A DNA stretch of 64,000 nt from Flavivirga sp. 57AJ16 (GCF_028736925.1 NZ_JAQZAT010000003.1:186001-250000), one strand, 5' to 3'; shown: positions 16,422 through 25,977, numbered from the stretch's first letter. Program-made: numbers and translations. The notes: generated by a model from the letters alone, not told the origin.

Positions 16422-17719
16422 TGAGGTTTAATGTTTTCAAAAATACAGTTTTATTATTTGTTTTTGTAATGATTTCTTGTGCTTCTAAAGCAAAAAGCAA
16501 AATAATCCTTAAAGATAGGGTACATCATACTGCAAAAAATGATAGTATCATTATTGTTGGTGCCAATCAAACGGGCACTTATTTATCACTATTAAAAGGA
16601 AAACGTGTTGGCATTGTTGCGAATCAAACTTCTGTGATTTTTAAGAAAAAAAAGAGGCAAGTTATTGGTGTTGATCCAAAAACCAATGAACGATCTTTGG
16701 ACCGTATTGTCGAAAAAGATACCATAACTCATTTAGTAGATTCTTTATTATCCTTAAAAATCGACATAAAGAAAGTATTTTCTCCAGAACATGGTTTTCG
16801 AGGTCGTGTAGATGCCGGCGAATTAATTAAAGATGGTATGGATGCTAAAACCAACTTACCACTTGTATCTCTTTACGGAAAAAACAAAAAACCCACTAAG
16901 GACCAACTTGAAGGTTTAGATATTGTTGTTTTTGACATTCAGGATGTAGGTGTTCGGTTTTATACTTATATTTCTACATTGCATTATATTATGGAAGCTT
17001 GTTCTGAACAGGACATTCCCGTTTTGATATTAGATAGGCCAAACCCTAACGGCCATTATATAGATGGTCCTACTTTAGAAATTAAAAATAAAAGTTTCTT
17101 GGGAATGCATCCCATACCGTTAGTGCACGGCATGACTATTGGCGAATATGCACACATGATTAACGGAGAAAAGTGGCTGAAAGATGGCTCTCAATGCGAA
17201 ATAACCATTATCCCTATAAAAAATTACACGCACGACACTTTTTATAGTTTGCCTATTAGGCCTTCGCCAAATTTACCAAACGATCAAGCTATAAAACTGT
17301 ACCCTAGTCTTGGTCTTTTTGAGGGTACTAACATAAATGCCGGTCGCGGTACCGAATTTCAATTTCAACGATATGGCGCTCCTTTTCTAAATAAAGAGGT
17401 GCTCACTTATAGCTATACACCAATCTCTAATTTTGGCGCCAAATATCCTAAACACAAAAATGAGGTTTGCTATGGAGAAGATTTAAAAAATGAAGATATT
17501 AATGGAACAATGACTATTAAATGGATCATTAAAGCGTATCAAAACGCTACAGATAAATCCCTATTCTTCAATACAAATAATTTCACTAAGCATGCCGGAA
17601 CGGACAAGCTGCAACAGCAGATTGAAGCTGGTTTAAGCGAAGCTGAAATAAAAGCTTCATGGCAAGATGATCTGGAGGTATTTAAAAATACCCGAAGCAA
17701 ATATTTAATATACGATTAA
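16421..17719 (+). CDS. DUF1343/NamZ-family exo-beta-N-acetylmuramidase, lipoprotein
   Basis: A 432-residue protein. A lipoprotein signal ends at C20 (FVFVMISCAS). The body is DUF1343/NamZ: GKRVGIVANQTSV, the block VFSPEHGFRGRVDAGE, DIQDVGVRFYTYISTLHY, LDRPNPNGH and EGTNINAGRGTEFQFQ. NamZ enzymes release terminal MurNAc from peptidoglycan fragments, so this is probably an outer-membrane-anchored recycling enzyme. Its start codon adjoins the start of the divergent permease gene, leaving no intergenic DNA for promoters. The lipid anchor supports this start. Confidence 0.9.
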   Translation: MRFNVFKNTVLLFVFVMISCASKAKSKIILKDRVHHTAKNDSIIIVGANQTGTYLSLLKGKRVGIVANQTSVIFKKKKRQVIGVDPKTNERSLDRIVEKDTITHLVDSLLSLKIDIKKVFSPEHGFRGRVDAGELIKDGMDAKTNLPLVSLYGKNKKPTKDQLEGLDIVVFDIQDVGVRFYTYISTLHYIMEACSEQDIPVLILDRPNPNGHYIDGPTLEIKNKSFLGMHPIPLVHGMTIGEYAHMINGEKWLKDGSQCEITIIPIKNYTHDTFYSLPIRPSPNLPNDQAIKLYPSLGLFEGTNINAGRGTEFQFQRYGAPFLNKEVLTYSYTPISNFGAKYPKHKNEVCYGEDLKNEDINGTMTIKWIIKAYQNATDKSLFFNTNNFTKHAGTDKLQQQIEAGLSEAEIKASWQDDLEVFKNTRSKYLIYD

Positions 17720-17751
17720 ATCATTATATATTTTGGAGCACTCAGGAGCTT

Positions 17752-18624
17752 TTATTCTTCTATGGAAGCGGTTGGTTTTCTATATTTCTGAAACGGTTGT
17801 TTCAATAAATCCTTAATATTACTATTCTCTTTTTCGTCTGGAAAAACATCAACCCCATAAATAATTTTATCGGTATCCAGTTTCATATACGTCCCGAAAA
17901 GCCGATCCCAAACAGAAAAGATATTTCCGTAATTAGAATCTGTATAGGGCAACTTATGGTGATGGTGTACTTTATGCATATCTGGAGAGACAATAATGTA
18001 GCTCAGCAAATTGTCTACCTTCTTAGGTAACTTAATATTCGCATGATTAAATTGCGTAGCCACAACGGACAACGACTGATATAGCATAACTAGAGCAATT
18101 GGCGTACCGATAATAAATATTCCCATAAGCGTAAAAACATAACGAATTAAGCTTTCTAAGGGATGATGCCTATTGGCAGTCGTTGTATCAACATGATGAT
18201 CTGAATGGTGTACTAAATGTACCATCCACAATGGTTTCACTTTATGTTCTATTAAATGTGGTAAATACGCGCCTATACCATCTATTAAAAAGATTCCTAA
18301 AATACCGTATAGACCTATGGGCATTTCCGGAAGCCAATTAAGTATCCCAAAATTATTGGCCATTACCCAATCTGATGCTTTTAAAAATATAAAGGCTAAA
18401 GGAAGGTTTACGAGTATGGTTGTTAGTGTAAAGAATATATTAGGTATCGCATGTTGCCATTTTTTATAGCTAACCCCAAATAAAGGCACCATACCTTCAA
18501 TAATCCAAAAGACGGTCAATCCTCCAACTATAATAATACCTCTATGTAACGAAGGTATTGTCTCAAAATAATTTAAAATAGCTTCCAATAGAATATTTTT
18601 ACTAAATATACTTAATGAACTCAT
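17752..18624 (-). CDS. Sterol desaturase/fatty acid hydroxylase family membrane protein
   Basis: About 290 residues with four to five membrane helices and the eight-histidine di-iron motifs: HLIEHKVKPLW, HLVHHSDHHVD, NRHHPLE and HKVHHHH. Related bacterial enzymes hydroxylate or desaturate lipids; the substrate is unknown. An ATG at 18663 gives 13 extra residues (MQKGNFYPIIKVW), but those codons lie inside the left arm of a class 1 element. The ATG at 18624 (MSSLSIFSKN) is therefore the more likely original start. The element supplies the whole upstream region. Confidence 0.85.
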   Translation of the reverse strand: MSSLSIFSKNILLEAILNYFETIPSLHRGIIIVGGLTVFWIIEGMVPLFGVSYKKWQHAIPNIFFTLTTILVNLPLAFIFLKASDWVMANNFGILNWLPEMPIGLYGILGIFLIDGIGAYLPHLIEHKVKPLWMVHLVHHSDHHVDTTTANRHHPLESLIRYVFTLMGIFIIGTPIALVMLYQSLSVVATQFNHANIKLPKKVDNLLSYIIVSPDMHKVHHHHKLPYTDSNYGNIFSVWDRLFGTYMKLDTDKIIYGVDVFPDEKENSNIKDLLKQPFQKYRKPTASIEE

Positions 18625-18775
18625 CCAAACTTTTATAATTGGGTAAAAATTGCCCTTTTGCACCCATTTTTTGTCTTTTTTTTATTCCGTAGCGATGCTA
18701 TGCAACTCAAAAAAGTCTTCAACTGGTTACATAATGACTAATTTTTGCTTCAATCCAAAAAGTTTAAACGAGTTC
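18617..18775. mobile_element. 159-bp MITE-like element, class 1, diverged copy
   Basis: The ends GAACTCATCCAAACTTTT and AAAGTTTAAACGAGTTC are inverted repeats. The middle shows the nested palindrome (CCGTAGCGATGCTATG). Internal segments align with copies A and B (AATTGG, then GTCTTTTT). It overlaps the start of the desaturase gene on one side and ends exactly on the stop codon of the YkgJ-type gene on the other. Confidence 0.8.
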
Positions 18776-19265
18776 ATTTTATTCTTTTCTTCATATTCTC
18801 AACTATGTTAAAAGCTGCTGGACACATCGCTACATTTTTTAGTGTTAGATTTGATATTTGCTGAAACTTCTTTCTGTCTGTATGAGGGAATTCCCTACAG
18901 GCCTTTGGTCTTACCTCATAGATGGAACAATAGTTATCGGTCCCTAAAAAAGTACAGGGTACGGTTTGTAATACATGATCGTTATCTTCATCAATACGCA
19001 AATACTGACTTATAAACTGCTGTGGTTTTTGTTTAAAGTGCTTCGATATGCGTTCGATATCTTTATCTGTAAATAAGGGGCCTGTCGTTTTACAACAATT
19101 AGCACATTCTAAACAATCGGTACGCTCAAACTCATCGTCATGCAATTCCCGCATGATATAATCTAAATTCTTTGGTGGCTTCTTTTTTAGCTTTACAAAG
19201 AATTTTTTGTTCTCGTTATGCTTATCTTTGGCGAGCTTTGGAAGATTGCTAATAATGTCTTGCAT
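18774..19265 (-). CDS. YkgJ-family Cys-cluster protein (putative zinc/iron-chelating)
   Basis: A 163-residue protein with the CxxCxxCC cluster (CLECANCCKTTGPLF) and the second block CTFLGTDNYCSIYEVRPKACREFP, which define the YkgJ/UPF0153 family. The cysteines probably bind zinc or an iron-sulfur cluster. Function is unestablished. The TGA stop is formed with the last bases of a class 1 element, so the C-terminus (KRIK) may differ from the ancestral one. Confidence 0.88.
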   Translation of the reverse strand: MQDIISNLPKLAKDKHNENKKFFVKLKKKPPKNLDYIMRELHDDEFERTDCLECANCCKTTGPLFTDKDIERISKHFKQKPQQFISQYLRIDEDNDHVLQTVPCTFLGTDNYCSIYEVRPKACREFPHTDRKKFQQISNLTLKNVAMCPAAFNIVENMKKRIK

Positions 19266-19345
19266 GGTGTAAAAATAACAAACTTGTCATTCTGGAAGAA
19301 GTGAATGATATAAATTTTAAAATGCTATTGATTGTTTTCGATATG

Positions 19346-19520
19346 ATACCAAATAAACTTTAAAATGAAGCTAATAATTCATTTCTATCGCGCACATATT
19401 TCATAATAAAACCATGTGCTCTGCTTGACTGGGTATAGAACCGTAGCTTAGATTTTATTATTCATCTGTGCTCGCTATATTCTAAATTATTTTACCCTCA
19501 TTTTAAAATCCATTTGGTAT
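19346..19520. mobile_element. 175-bp inverted-repeat element, class 4
   Basis: The left end ATACCAAATAAACTTTAAAA and the complement of the right end (ATACCAAATGGATTTTAAAA) match at 17 of 20 positions. There is no coding capacity. The ATACCAA terminus resembles the class 2 elements at 20325 and 41412. Confidence 0.7.
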
Positions 19521-19529
19521 GACTAATAG

Positions 19530-19549
19530 ATTCCCGCTTTCGCGGGAAT
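19530..19549. repeat. Short palindrome ATTCCCGC-tttc-GCGGGAAT
   Basis: A perfect 8-bp stem with a 4-base loop, overlapping the first possible ATG (19548) of the methyltransferase gene. Related palindromes occur at 20255, 20826 and 47684. Confidence 0.85.
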
Positions 19550-19562
19550 GAAAAAAATTTCT

Positions 19563-20279
19563 ATGAAAGACCTTTTCGGACAAGCTTTATTAGATTATCA
19601 AAACGGCAACTATACGGAAGACATTGTTACCTCAACAAGTATTTCTGGTGAGGATATTTTACCCCTTCCCTATTTATTCCGCGATTTTAAAGACATGCCG
19701 AGCCTGGAACAAAAAGCTTTAAAACTAGCCAAAGGTCTTGTTTTGGATGTTGGTTGTGGTGCTGGTAGTCATAGTTTATATTTACAAAAAAAAGGCCTGA
19801 AGGTAAAGGCTATTGATATTTCCAAAGGGGGCATTGAGGTCGCAAAAAAACGTGGTGTTGTAGATGCTGAAGAAAAAAATATTTTAGATGAAACCAAATC
19901 CTTCGATACTATTTTACTTTTAATGAACGGTACGGGGATATTTCAAGAACTATCCCAGGTTTCAAAATATTTAACGCATTTAAAAAGTCTTTTAAATCCT
20001 GACGGACAAATTTTAATTGATTCTTCCGATATTAAATATATGTACGAAGATGAAGATGGTGGCTTTTGGGTAGATACTAATGCTGGTTATTATGGTGAAC
20101 TTGATTATTTTTTAAGTTATAAGGGTAAAAAAGAAACCCCAATGAAATGGCTCTATTTAGATTTTGAAACTTTAAAACTGGCTTGCAATGCTACTGGTTT
20201 AGAATGTGAACTTGTTATAGAAGGAGCTCATTTTGATTATTTGGCGAGGTTAAGTCCTGCGAAGGCAGGAATCTTATAA
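19563..20279 (+). CDS. Class I SAM-dependent methyltransferase
   Basis: About 238 residues with a Rossmann methyltransferase core: motif I VLDVGCGAGSHSLYLQ (about 65-80), acidic residue in VKAIDISKGG, motif IV FDTILLLMNGTG and post-motif LNPDGQILIDSSD. The substrate is unknown. An ATG at 19548 lies inside a repeat palindrome, so I prefer the ATG at 19563 (MKDLFGQALLDYQNG). The 3' end also runs into repeat DNA: the last residues SPAKAGIL are encoded by a TCCTGC-GCAGGA palindrome, which suggests the original C-terminus has been altered. Confidence 0.88.
   Translation: MKDLFGQALLDYQNGNYTEDIVTSTSISGEDILPLPYLFRDFKDMPSLEQKALKLAKGLVLDVGCGAGSHSLYLQKKGLKVKAIDISKGGIEVAKKRGVVDAEEKNILDETKSFDTILLLMNGTGIFQELSQVSKYLTHLKSLLNPDGQILIDSSDIKYMYEDEDGGFWVDTNAGYYGELDYFLSYKGKKETPMKWLYLDFETLKLACNATGLECELVIEGAHFDYLARLSPAKAGIL
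20255..20270. repeat. Short palindrome TCCTGC-gaag-GCAGGA inside a gene end
   Basis: The 6-bp stem lies in the last codons of the methyltransferase gene and belongs to the same loose family as 19530 and 47684. Confidence 0.75.
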
Positions 20280-20324
20280 TTTAAAAGCATATTATTAATA
20301 CAAACAAATTAAATTTAAAACAGT

Positions 20325-20489
20325 AATACCAATTATGAATTGAAATACGCTATTCAAACTCATTCATTAATTCGTTTTTTCTCTTTTCTCATCATTTCCA
20401 TAGCTTAGGCTATGCAAATAACTCGCAGCTGGCTAAAACAAATAAGCAATATCGTTTTCTGTAGCTCATTTTAATTTATAATTGGTATT
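20325..20489. mobile_element. 165-bp inverted-repeat element, class 2, copy A
   Basis: The ends AATACCAATTATGAATT and the complement AATACCAATTATAAATT are inverted repeats. The middle carries the hairpin CATAGC-ttag-GCTATG. It matches the element at 41412-41574 in reverse orientation. The gap 20280-20843 (564 bp) also holds a short coding remnant (20491-20580) and repeat-like sequence around 20781-20843; no intact gene is visible. Confidence 0.85.
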
Positions 20490-20490
20490 A

Positions 20491-20580
20491 AACAAAAAAG
20501 ATGTTGAACTTGAATTAAATAAATTTGAAGGAAAATTAATTGAAGATTTAGAATTCAAAAAACAGCTTGAAGACCTTTAA
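20491..20580 (+). pseudogene. Possible C-terminal gene remnant
   Basis: Immediately after the class 2 element an open frame encodes a charged helix ending KKQLEDL and a TAA stop, with no start codon. It looks like the tail of a gene cut off by the element. I cannot assign a family, and chance is possible for a stretch of 29 codons. Confidence 0.35.
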
Positions 20581-20825
20581 TGAGTAGTTTCAAACCTAGA
20601 ATGTCCGATAATTTTAAAACCAAATAAGCAATCTTCCATAACTTGACCTAAGCCAATGTTATGAACTATCAAATGTCATTTTTCATCATTCGATTTTTTA
20701 TCAATATTAATAAAGGTAAAAAATGATATGAAAAGTAATTTCTTTATAAATACAATAAAATGGTTTACTGTCATTCACTAGAACGACAAAGGATTCTGAA
20801 ACAAGTTCAAAATATCATCATGAGA

Positions 20826-20843
20826 TTCCCGCCTTCGTGGGAA
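20826..20843. repeat. Short palindrome TTCCCgccttcgtGGGAA
   Basis: It lies directly after the stop codon of the outer-membrane barrel gene (minus strand) and has no T-run. It is related to the palindromes at 19530 and 47684. Confidence 0.7.
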
Positions 20844-22577
20844 CTAAAAGTCGAATTTATAGGTAGCCCCTGCTAAAAACTGAATACTCTGCACGGGGAA
20901 ATTTTGCCAACGCTGATATGCGTTGTTTGCAATATTATTGGCTTTTGCAAATACAGATAATTGGTCGTTGACATGATATCCTAAATGTGCATTAGCATCA
21001 AAATAACTGTCTAAAATGGTGGTAGATGGTGGATCTGGGACCAAAGAGCCTTCTAATACTAACTGATCTTTTCGTTCTCCAACATAAAATAAATTAGCAC
21101 CAGCAAACCAATGTTCGTTTATCTGATAGTCTAAAAACAATGATCCTTTAACATCTGGCAAATTCCAAGCTTCTGCCTCATCATCTGTTGAGTAACTAAA
21201 GTACTCTGCTTTTAAGCCCAATTTAAAGTTTCTATTGACATCTACATTTATTTCTCCTGCAACTCCAAAAGTATCAACATCATCGTACACCATTCCAAAC
21301 GAATTTCCATAATCATAATCATGCTGTGGTGATAGGTTTCTTATAACATTGGTCTTATAGAGTGCTTTATTTCTATCGGCTAAATAATGCCCACTAATAT
21401 TATAACTCATATTACTGGACAGCTTTCCTTTCAAACCTATATAAGCATTGTATAATTGATCGGTTGGCATAATAAACAAAGTTGGAGACACAAAAGGGTT
21501 TTCGGTAGCAAAATCATAATATGAATTTTGAATTAAATCACCTTCAATCCCCCCATAGGCAATCAGTACATCATTCACCAATCTGTACGTTGCCGTCACA
21601 TTAGGGTAAACATAAAATTTATTTTCTCCAGATTCTTTGTCATTTAAATAAAAAGCAGAAAAGCCCAAATCAACTGTTAAATCATCCTGCTTCATTTGAT
21701 AAGTCGGAGAAATGCCCACTTGAAAGTTCCCATAGTTGAACTCTGTGTTTGTTGTATAGCTCCTATCAAATGTGCCTCCTAAATAATCAAATCTAATATC
21801 TGTAGAGATCTCCATATCATTAACGGGTACATCGATCTTCGCTTTAGCCGTAAATCTATTTTCTCCTGAGCCCTGATTATCCCCAAAACGTCTAAAAAAG
21901 AAACTTCCCGAATTAATATAGGTGTCTTCAAAAGTAATATCACCTCCAAAATGAGCACTAAAAAAAGAATGTTCTTCATCAATACCATTTGTACTTGCTG
22001 CTACAATTTGAGATTCTGGTACGCCATACCAATTATAGGTTTGGTGTTTAAAGCCACCTTCTACATTCCATGCCAAATATCTTAATCGACTCGAATAATT
22101 CACATTGATTTTAGAATTGGAAAAATTATCGTCGAAAAATAAATCTTCAATGCCTCCTTGGGACGAGTGATGACTTATATAACCTCCTACACTTTCTGTT
22201 CTACTAATGGCATGATTTAAATATACTTCTCCTAAAATAGTCGTATAAGTGCCGACCCCTAAAGTGGCATAATTATCGAATAGCCTGGTTGGTTTTCTTT
22301 TTTCAACAACTGCAGCTTTTCCTTTTGCTGGTGTAAATGTTGATGCCACTGGAAATGAAAAAATATTGTACTTAATTTCCTTTTTGGTTTCGGTAGTCTC
22401 ATCTTCTAAAGACGGCACCTCTTTTACCTTAAATGCATCAGATATTGTTGGTGTATATGGTTTTACGACATCTATAACCCCCGTATTGATGGTATCGTTT
22501 ATTTTATCTTGTGAAAATGAAACTGTGGTACTTAAAAATATTACCGCAATTAATATATTTTTTATGTGCTTTCGCAT
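20844..22577 (-). CDS. Outer-membrane beta-barrel protein, TonB-dependent-receptor-like
   Basis: A 577-residue protein with a signal peptide (MRKHIKNILIAVIFLSTTVSFSQ) and a long series of alternating beta strands ending in an aromatic residue (QFLAGATYKFDF), typical of outer-membrane barrels. It resembles the barrel of TonB-dependent receptors, but I see no plug domain. The start IDVVKPYTPTISDAFKVKEVP is characteristic of a Bacteroidota group encoded next to a large TPR protein, as here. The partner gene begins 110 bp upstream. The substrate or role is unknown. Confidence 0.78.
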   Translation of the reverse strand: MRKHIKNILIAVIFLSTTVSFSQDKINDTINTGVIDVVKPYTPTISDAFKVKEVPSLEDETTETKKEIKYNIFSFPVASTFTPAKGKAAVVEKRKPTRLFDNYATLGVGTYTTILGEVYLNHAISRTESVGGYISHHSSQGGIEDLFFDDNFSNSKINVNYSSRLRYLAWNVEGGFKHQTYNWYGVPESQIVAASTNGIDEEHSFFSAHFGGDITFEDTYINSGSFFFRRFGDNQGSGENRFTAKAKIDVPVNDMEISTDIRFDYLGGTFDRSYTTNTEFNYGNFQVGISPTYQMKQDDLTVDLGFSAFYLNDKESGENKFYVYPNVTATYRLVNDVLIAYGGIEGDLIQNSYYDFATENPFVSPTLFIMPTDQLYNAYIGLKGKLSSNMSYNISGHYLADRNKALYKTNVIRNLSPQHDYDYGNSFGMVYDDVDTFGVAGEINVDVNRNFKLGLKAEYFSYSTDDEAEAWNLPDVKGSLFLDYQINEHWFAGANLFYVGERKDQLVLEGSLVPDPPSTTILDSYFDANAHLGYHVNDQLSVFAKANNIANNAYQRWQNFPVQSIQFLAGATYKFDF

Positions 22578-22686
22578 ACTAATTGAATTTACGATTTACG
22601 ATTGATGATTTACGATTTTTTTATTAATATTTAATGAGTTTCAATAGAAACAAAACTGAACACTGTCACTGATTACTGCAAACTTT

Positions 22687-25600
22687 TCAATCCTCTTCTG
22701 GTTGAACAGATGAATTGGTTTTGGCTTCTTCTATTTTTATTTTTCTTAACTCATCTTTTGCTTTGGAAACCACATCGTCAAACTCGGCAAAGTTTTTAAT
22801 AACGCTTTCCAGAATATACGTCGCTTGAAACGCATCGTTTAAAGCATAAAAGTTCTTGGCCATCAGCACCAAACCTTTAGCACTATAATATTTATAGCCT
22901 GAAAAATCCTTTGCTAATTTTTGAACTGATTTGTTAGATGATTCATAATGGCCTTCTTTGTTCTTGAAATAAGCATTATAGTATAAAGCCTCTGCAGCTG
23001 TTTCCCCTGTAGCTACTTTTTCTACTTTGGCATAAGCCGTTTTAGCTTTATCTTCTTCCCCAGTTTTTATAGCTGAACGTGCTATAATAATATGAGCGTC
23101 ACTTTTTATTTTATTATCAATTTTTGAGCTTCCCAATACTTTTTCTGCATAAGAAACGGCTTTGTCGTAATTTTCCAATTGATAATTTGCTTTCATCAAA
23201 TTAGACTGGGCAAATATGACGTTTTGTGGAAAATCTGCTTCTCCTTCAAGTCTTAACAATAATGGTATGGCTTTATTCCAGTTTTTAGCTTCTAAAAAGT
23301 GCTGGGACAAACGGGATAGTGCTTCTTCTGTATATTCGTTTCGGGAAGCTTCCACGATATATTTATAATGGGGTGCAGCATTTTCTGTTAAATCCTTTTT
23401 GTAATATAATTGTGCTATATAAAAATGCGCCTGTAATGCATGTAGCCCGTTAGGAAACTCGTTTAAATAGCCATTAAACTGCTTAATCGCCTTGTCCGTA
23501 TTATTATCCAAATATTGTTTTTCGGCTGCTTCGTATGTGGCATTATCCAAGTCTGTATCCGTGACCTCCACATAATCCAAAGTTCGGACCCAAGTGGCAT
23601 AATCATCAACACGCCCTAAATCTATATAAATTAATTTGGCAGTTGCAACACCTTGCACTGCCTCGGGGGTCCCAGGATAATCACCTGCTACCTTTTTAAA
23701 TTTAGTTAAAGCACGTTCATTTTCACTTCCGTTATAATAAACCAGCCCTTGGCGAAGCAAAGACTTTGGGACAAACGAACTCATTTTATATTCTGAATTT
23801 AAACGGTTGTAAATTGCCATGGCTTTATCCGTTTCATTCACTTTCACATATGAGTTACCGAGTTCGTACATAGCATCATCTCGCAATTTTGATTTGGGGT
23901 ATTCTAAAATAAACTGTTCTAGTTCTTTTATTTTTTTTGAAGTTTGCCCACTATAACCAGTACTTATTGCTTTTTGAAAAAACGGATAATCAGATTCGAT
24001 TTCATTTATCTTAATAGCATTATTATAGGCATTAATGGCACTTTTATATTCACTAGACACGAAATGCCCATCTCCCAATCGTAAGTAAGCATCGTTCAAT
24101 CTTACCTTGTCCTCTTTTTTATTGGAAATAAATTGATTAAAATGCAGAGTCGATTGGTCATAATTTTTCAACTTAAAATAGGTATAGGCCAAATTATAAT
24201 CTATATTTTCAATTTCTGGGGTTGATGAAGATGATGGCTCTTGCTGAAATTGTTTAAAGCCAATCAAGGCATCATCGTAATTAGTTAAATTATAGTCGGT
24301 TTCTGCTTTCCAAAATGTTGCTCGAGCGGTATATTTAGGGTCTCTTGGTTCTTTTAAAGATTGATCAAAAAGCGATTCTGCCTCTAAATAATTATTATCA
24401 TTATAAAGCTCTAAACCTCTATAAAATGCTACTTTTTGGTAGGCTACTTTATTTTCGAAACTCTTTTTCCCTTCTAATAATTTAAGGGCTTCTTTATAAT
24501 TTTTTGATGTGATATAGGAGTCTATTAAGAGTGTCTCTATTTCTTCCTTATAACTTGTATCTGGATATTTATCTAAATAACCCGCTAAAACCTGAGGGGC
24601 TGGTTGATAAGGGTTTCCTATTTCGTAACTAATCTTAGCATAATTTAACCAGGCATCTTCCTGAATTTTTAAATCAAAATCCATTTGGGAAGCATATCTA
24701 AAGGCATTCAACGCTTCTTGTTTTTTATCTAGGTTGATATAACTTTCCCCTAAATGATAATAAGCATTCTGAGCAATGGAGTTGTTTCCACCAATTATTT
24801 TATTAAACTCCGAAATGGCATTTTCATAATCTTTTTGTTTATAATATGCATAGCCTAATTGGTAAAAGTCCGTATTGTTCCATTTACCTCTTTTCCCCTT
24901 ATATTCGGTTAAATAAGGAATGGCTTCTGCATACTTCTCTAAATTAAAATAGCTTTCTCCTATTATTTTTGATAATTCCGATACTTCATCTGCATCACTA
25001 TCATCTAACCTATTTTTGGCCAATTCAATAGCTTTTTCAAAATTTCCTAATTTAAAATTCAAATCTGCCTGATAATAAGATAGCTTTTCTTTGTAACGCT
25101 CTTGGTCACTTACTTGATCAAAATACTCGTTGGCTCTATCATAGTCATCACCTTCATAAGCCATAAAGCCTATATAATACTTCGCTTGTGATCCAAATTC
25201 CTGAGAATTTTCTACGCGTGTTAAATATTTTTTTGCTTCTTTATATTGTTTGGCATTAAACGCTGAATAACCATTATTGAAATTGTATTTCTCCTTCTCT
25301 TTTCTACTTAAAGCATTTTCATCAACCTTATCATACCATTTCCTTGCATGTGCATATTTAGAATTCTCAAAGTAATAATCGGCTACATCTACATAAGCCG
25401 TATTTCGTTTGGTACTCGTTGGGTAATCTTCTACAAAATCCTCTACCAACTGGTCGGCGTTTTGCTGATTTAGACGTACGGCGCAATTAGCGATATAGTA
25501 TGTACAGTCAGACTGTAAAATTTCTTCTTTAGCTGTTTTTTTTACATTTCCAAATAAAGATTGAGCTGCAAGGTACTGCTGATTGTTATAAAGGGATAAG

Positions 25601-25710
25601 GCTTTTTGATAATCAACTAAATTGCTGGTATATGTGGCAGATTGCTGTGCTATAATATGTAAACTAAAACTAATAGCCACCAAGAGGGAAACAAAGTTTT
25701 TTTTAGTCAT
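22687..25710 (-). CDS. Large periplasmic tetratricopeptide-repeat protein
   Basis: A 1007-residue exported protein (signal peptide about 1-22, ending HIIAQQ) made almost entirely of TPR units, with many copies of the A/G-Y-x-x-A/F-x-x-Y pattern (YYQLGYAYYKQKDYENAISEF, one residue shorter here, is typical). Such arrays are scaffolds for protein contacts. It precedes the outer-membrane barrel gene on the same strand, so the pair probably forms an envelope assembly or trafficking complex, which is inference. A TATCTTTG -7 box lies about 27 bp upstream. Confidence 0.85.
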   Translation of the reverse strand: MTKKNFVSLLVAISFSLHIIAQQSATYTSNLVDYQKALSLYNNQQYLAAQSLFGNVKKTAKEEILQSDCTYYIANCAVRLNQQNADQLVEDFVEDYPTSTKRNTAYVDVADYYFENSKYAHARKWYDKVDENALSRKEKEKYNFNNGYSAFNAKQYKEAKKYLTRVENSQEFGSQAKYYIGFMAYEGDDYDRANEYFDQVSDQERYKEKLSYYQADLNFKLGNFEKAIELAKNRLDDSDADEVSELSKIIGESYFNLEKYAEAIPYLTEYKGKRGKWNNTDFYQLGYAYYKQKDYENAISEFNKIIGGNNSIAQNAYYHLGESYINLDKKQEALNAFRYASQMDFDLKIQEDAWLNYAKISYEIGNPYQPAPQVLAGYLDKYPDTSYKEEIETLLIDSYITSKNYKEALKLLEGKKSFENKVAYQKVAFYRGLELYNDNNYLEAESLFDQSLKEPRDPKYTARATFWKAETDYNLTNYDDALIGFKQFQQEPSSSSTPEIENIDYNLAYTYFKLKNYDQSTLHFNQFISNKKEDKVRLNDAYLRLGDGHFVSSEYKSAINAYNNAIKINEIESDYPFFQKAISTGYSGQTSKKIKELEQFILEYPKSKLRDDAMYELGNSYVKVNETDKAMAIYNRLNSEYKMSSFVPKSLLRQGLVYYNGSENERALTKFKKVAGDYPGTPEAVQGVATAKLIYIDLGRVDDYATWVRTLDYVEVTDTDLDNATYEAAEKQYLDNNTDKAIKQFNGYLNEFPNGLHALQAHFYIAQLYYKKDLTENAAPHYKYIVEASRNEYTEEALSRLSQHFLEAKNWNKAIPLLLRLEGEADFPQNVIFAQSNLMKANYQLENYDKAVSYAEKVLGSSKIDNKIKSDAHIIIARSAIKTGEEDKAKTAYAKVEKVATGETAAEALYYNAYFKNKEGHYESSNKSVQKLAKDFSGYKYYSAKGLVLMAKNFYALNDAFQATYILESVIKNFAEFDDVVSKAKDELRKIKIEEAKTNSSVQPEED

Positions 25711-25736
25711 TAACGATTCGTTTTTTAATTTAAGAT

Positions 25737-25744
25737 CAAAGATA
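25737..25744 (-). promoter_or_regulatory. Bacteroidota -7 box for the TPR/barrel operon
   Basis: The minus strand reads TATCTTTG, an exact TAnnTTTG match, 26 bp before the start codon of the TPR gene. The gap 25711-25977 also contains a small palindrome, CCGTTTTAAACGG, at 25803-25815. Confidence 0.55.
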
Positions 25745-25977
25745 AATAAAGGATTTTGTTTTTAATTTAAAGATGAAAAACAAAATATTTTATTTTGGAT
25801 TCCCGTTTTAAACGGAAAAGGCAAATTCAATGGAAATCTCGATGCCATACATCAAGAAATTATTTTTTATTGAATATGAAACTTATAACGTAATAATCGT
25901 GCCATAATTATATAATGGCTTATTAAATGTTTAAACTTACTTGAAAATATGTAAAAGCTCAGCCTCCTCTCTTAGCT

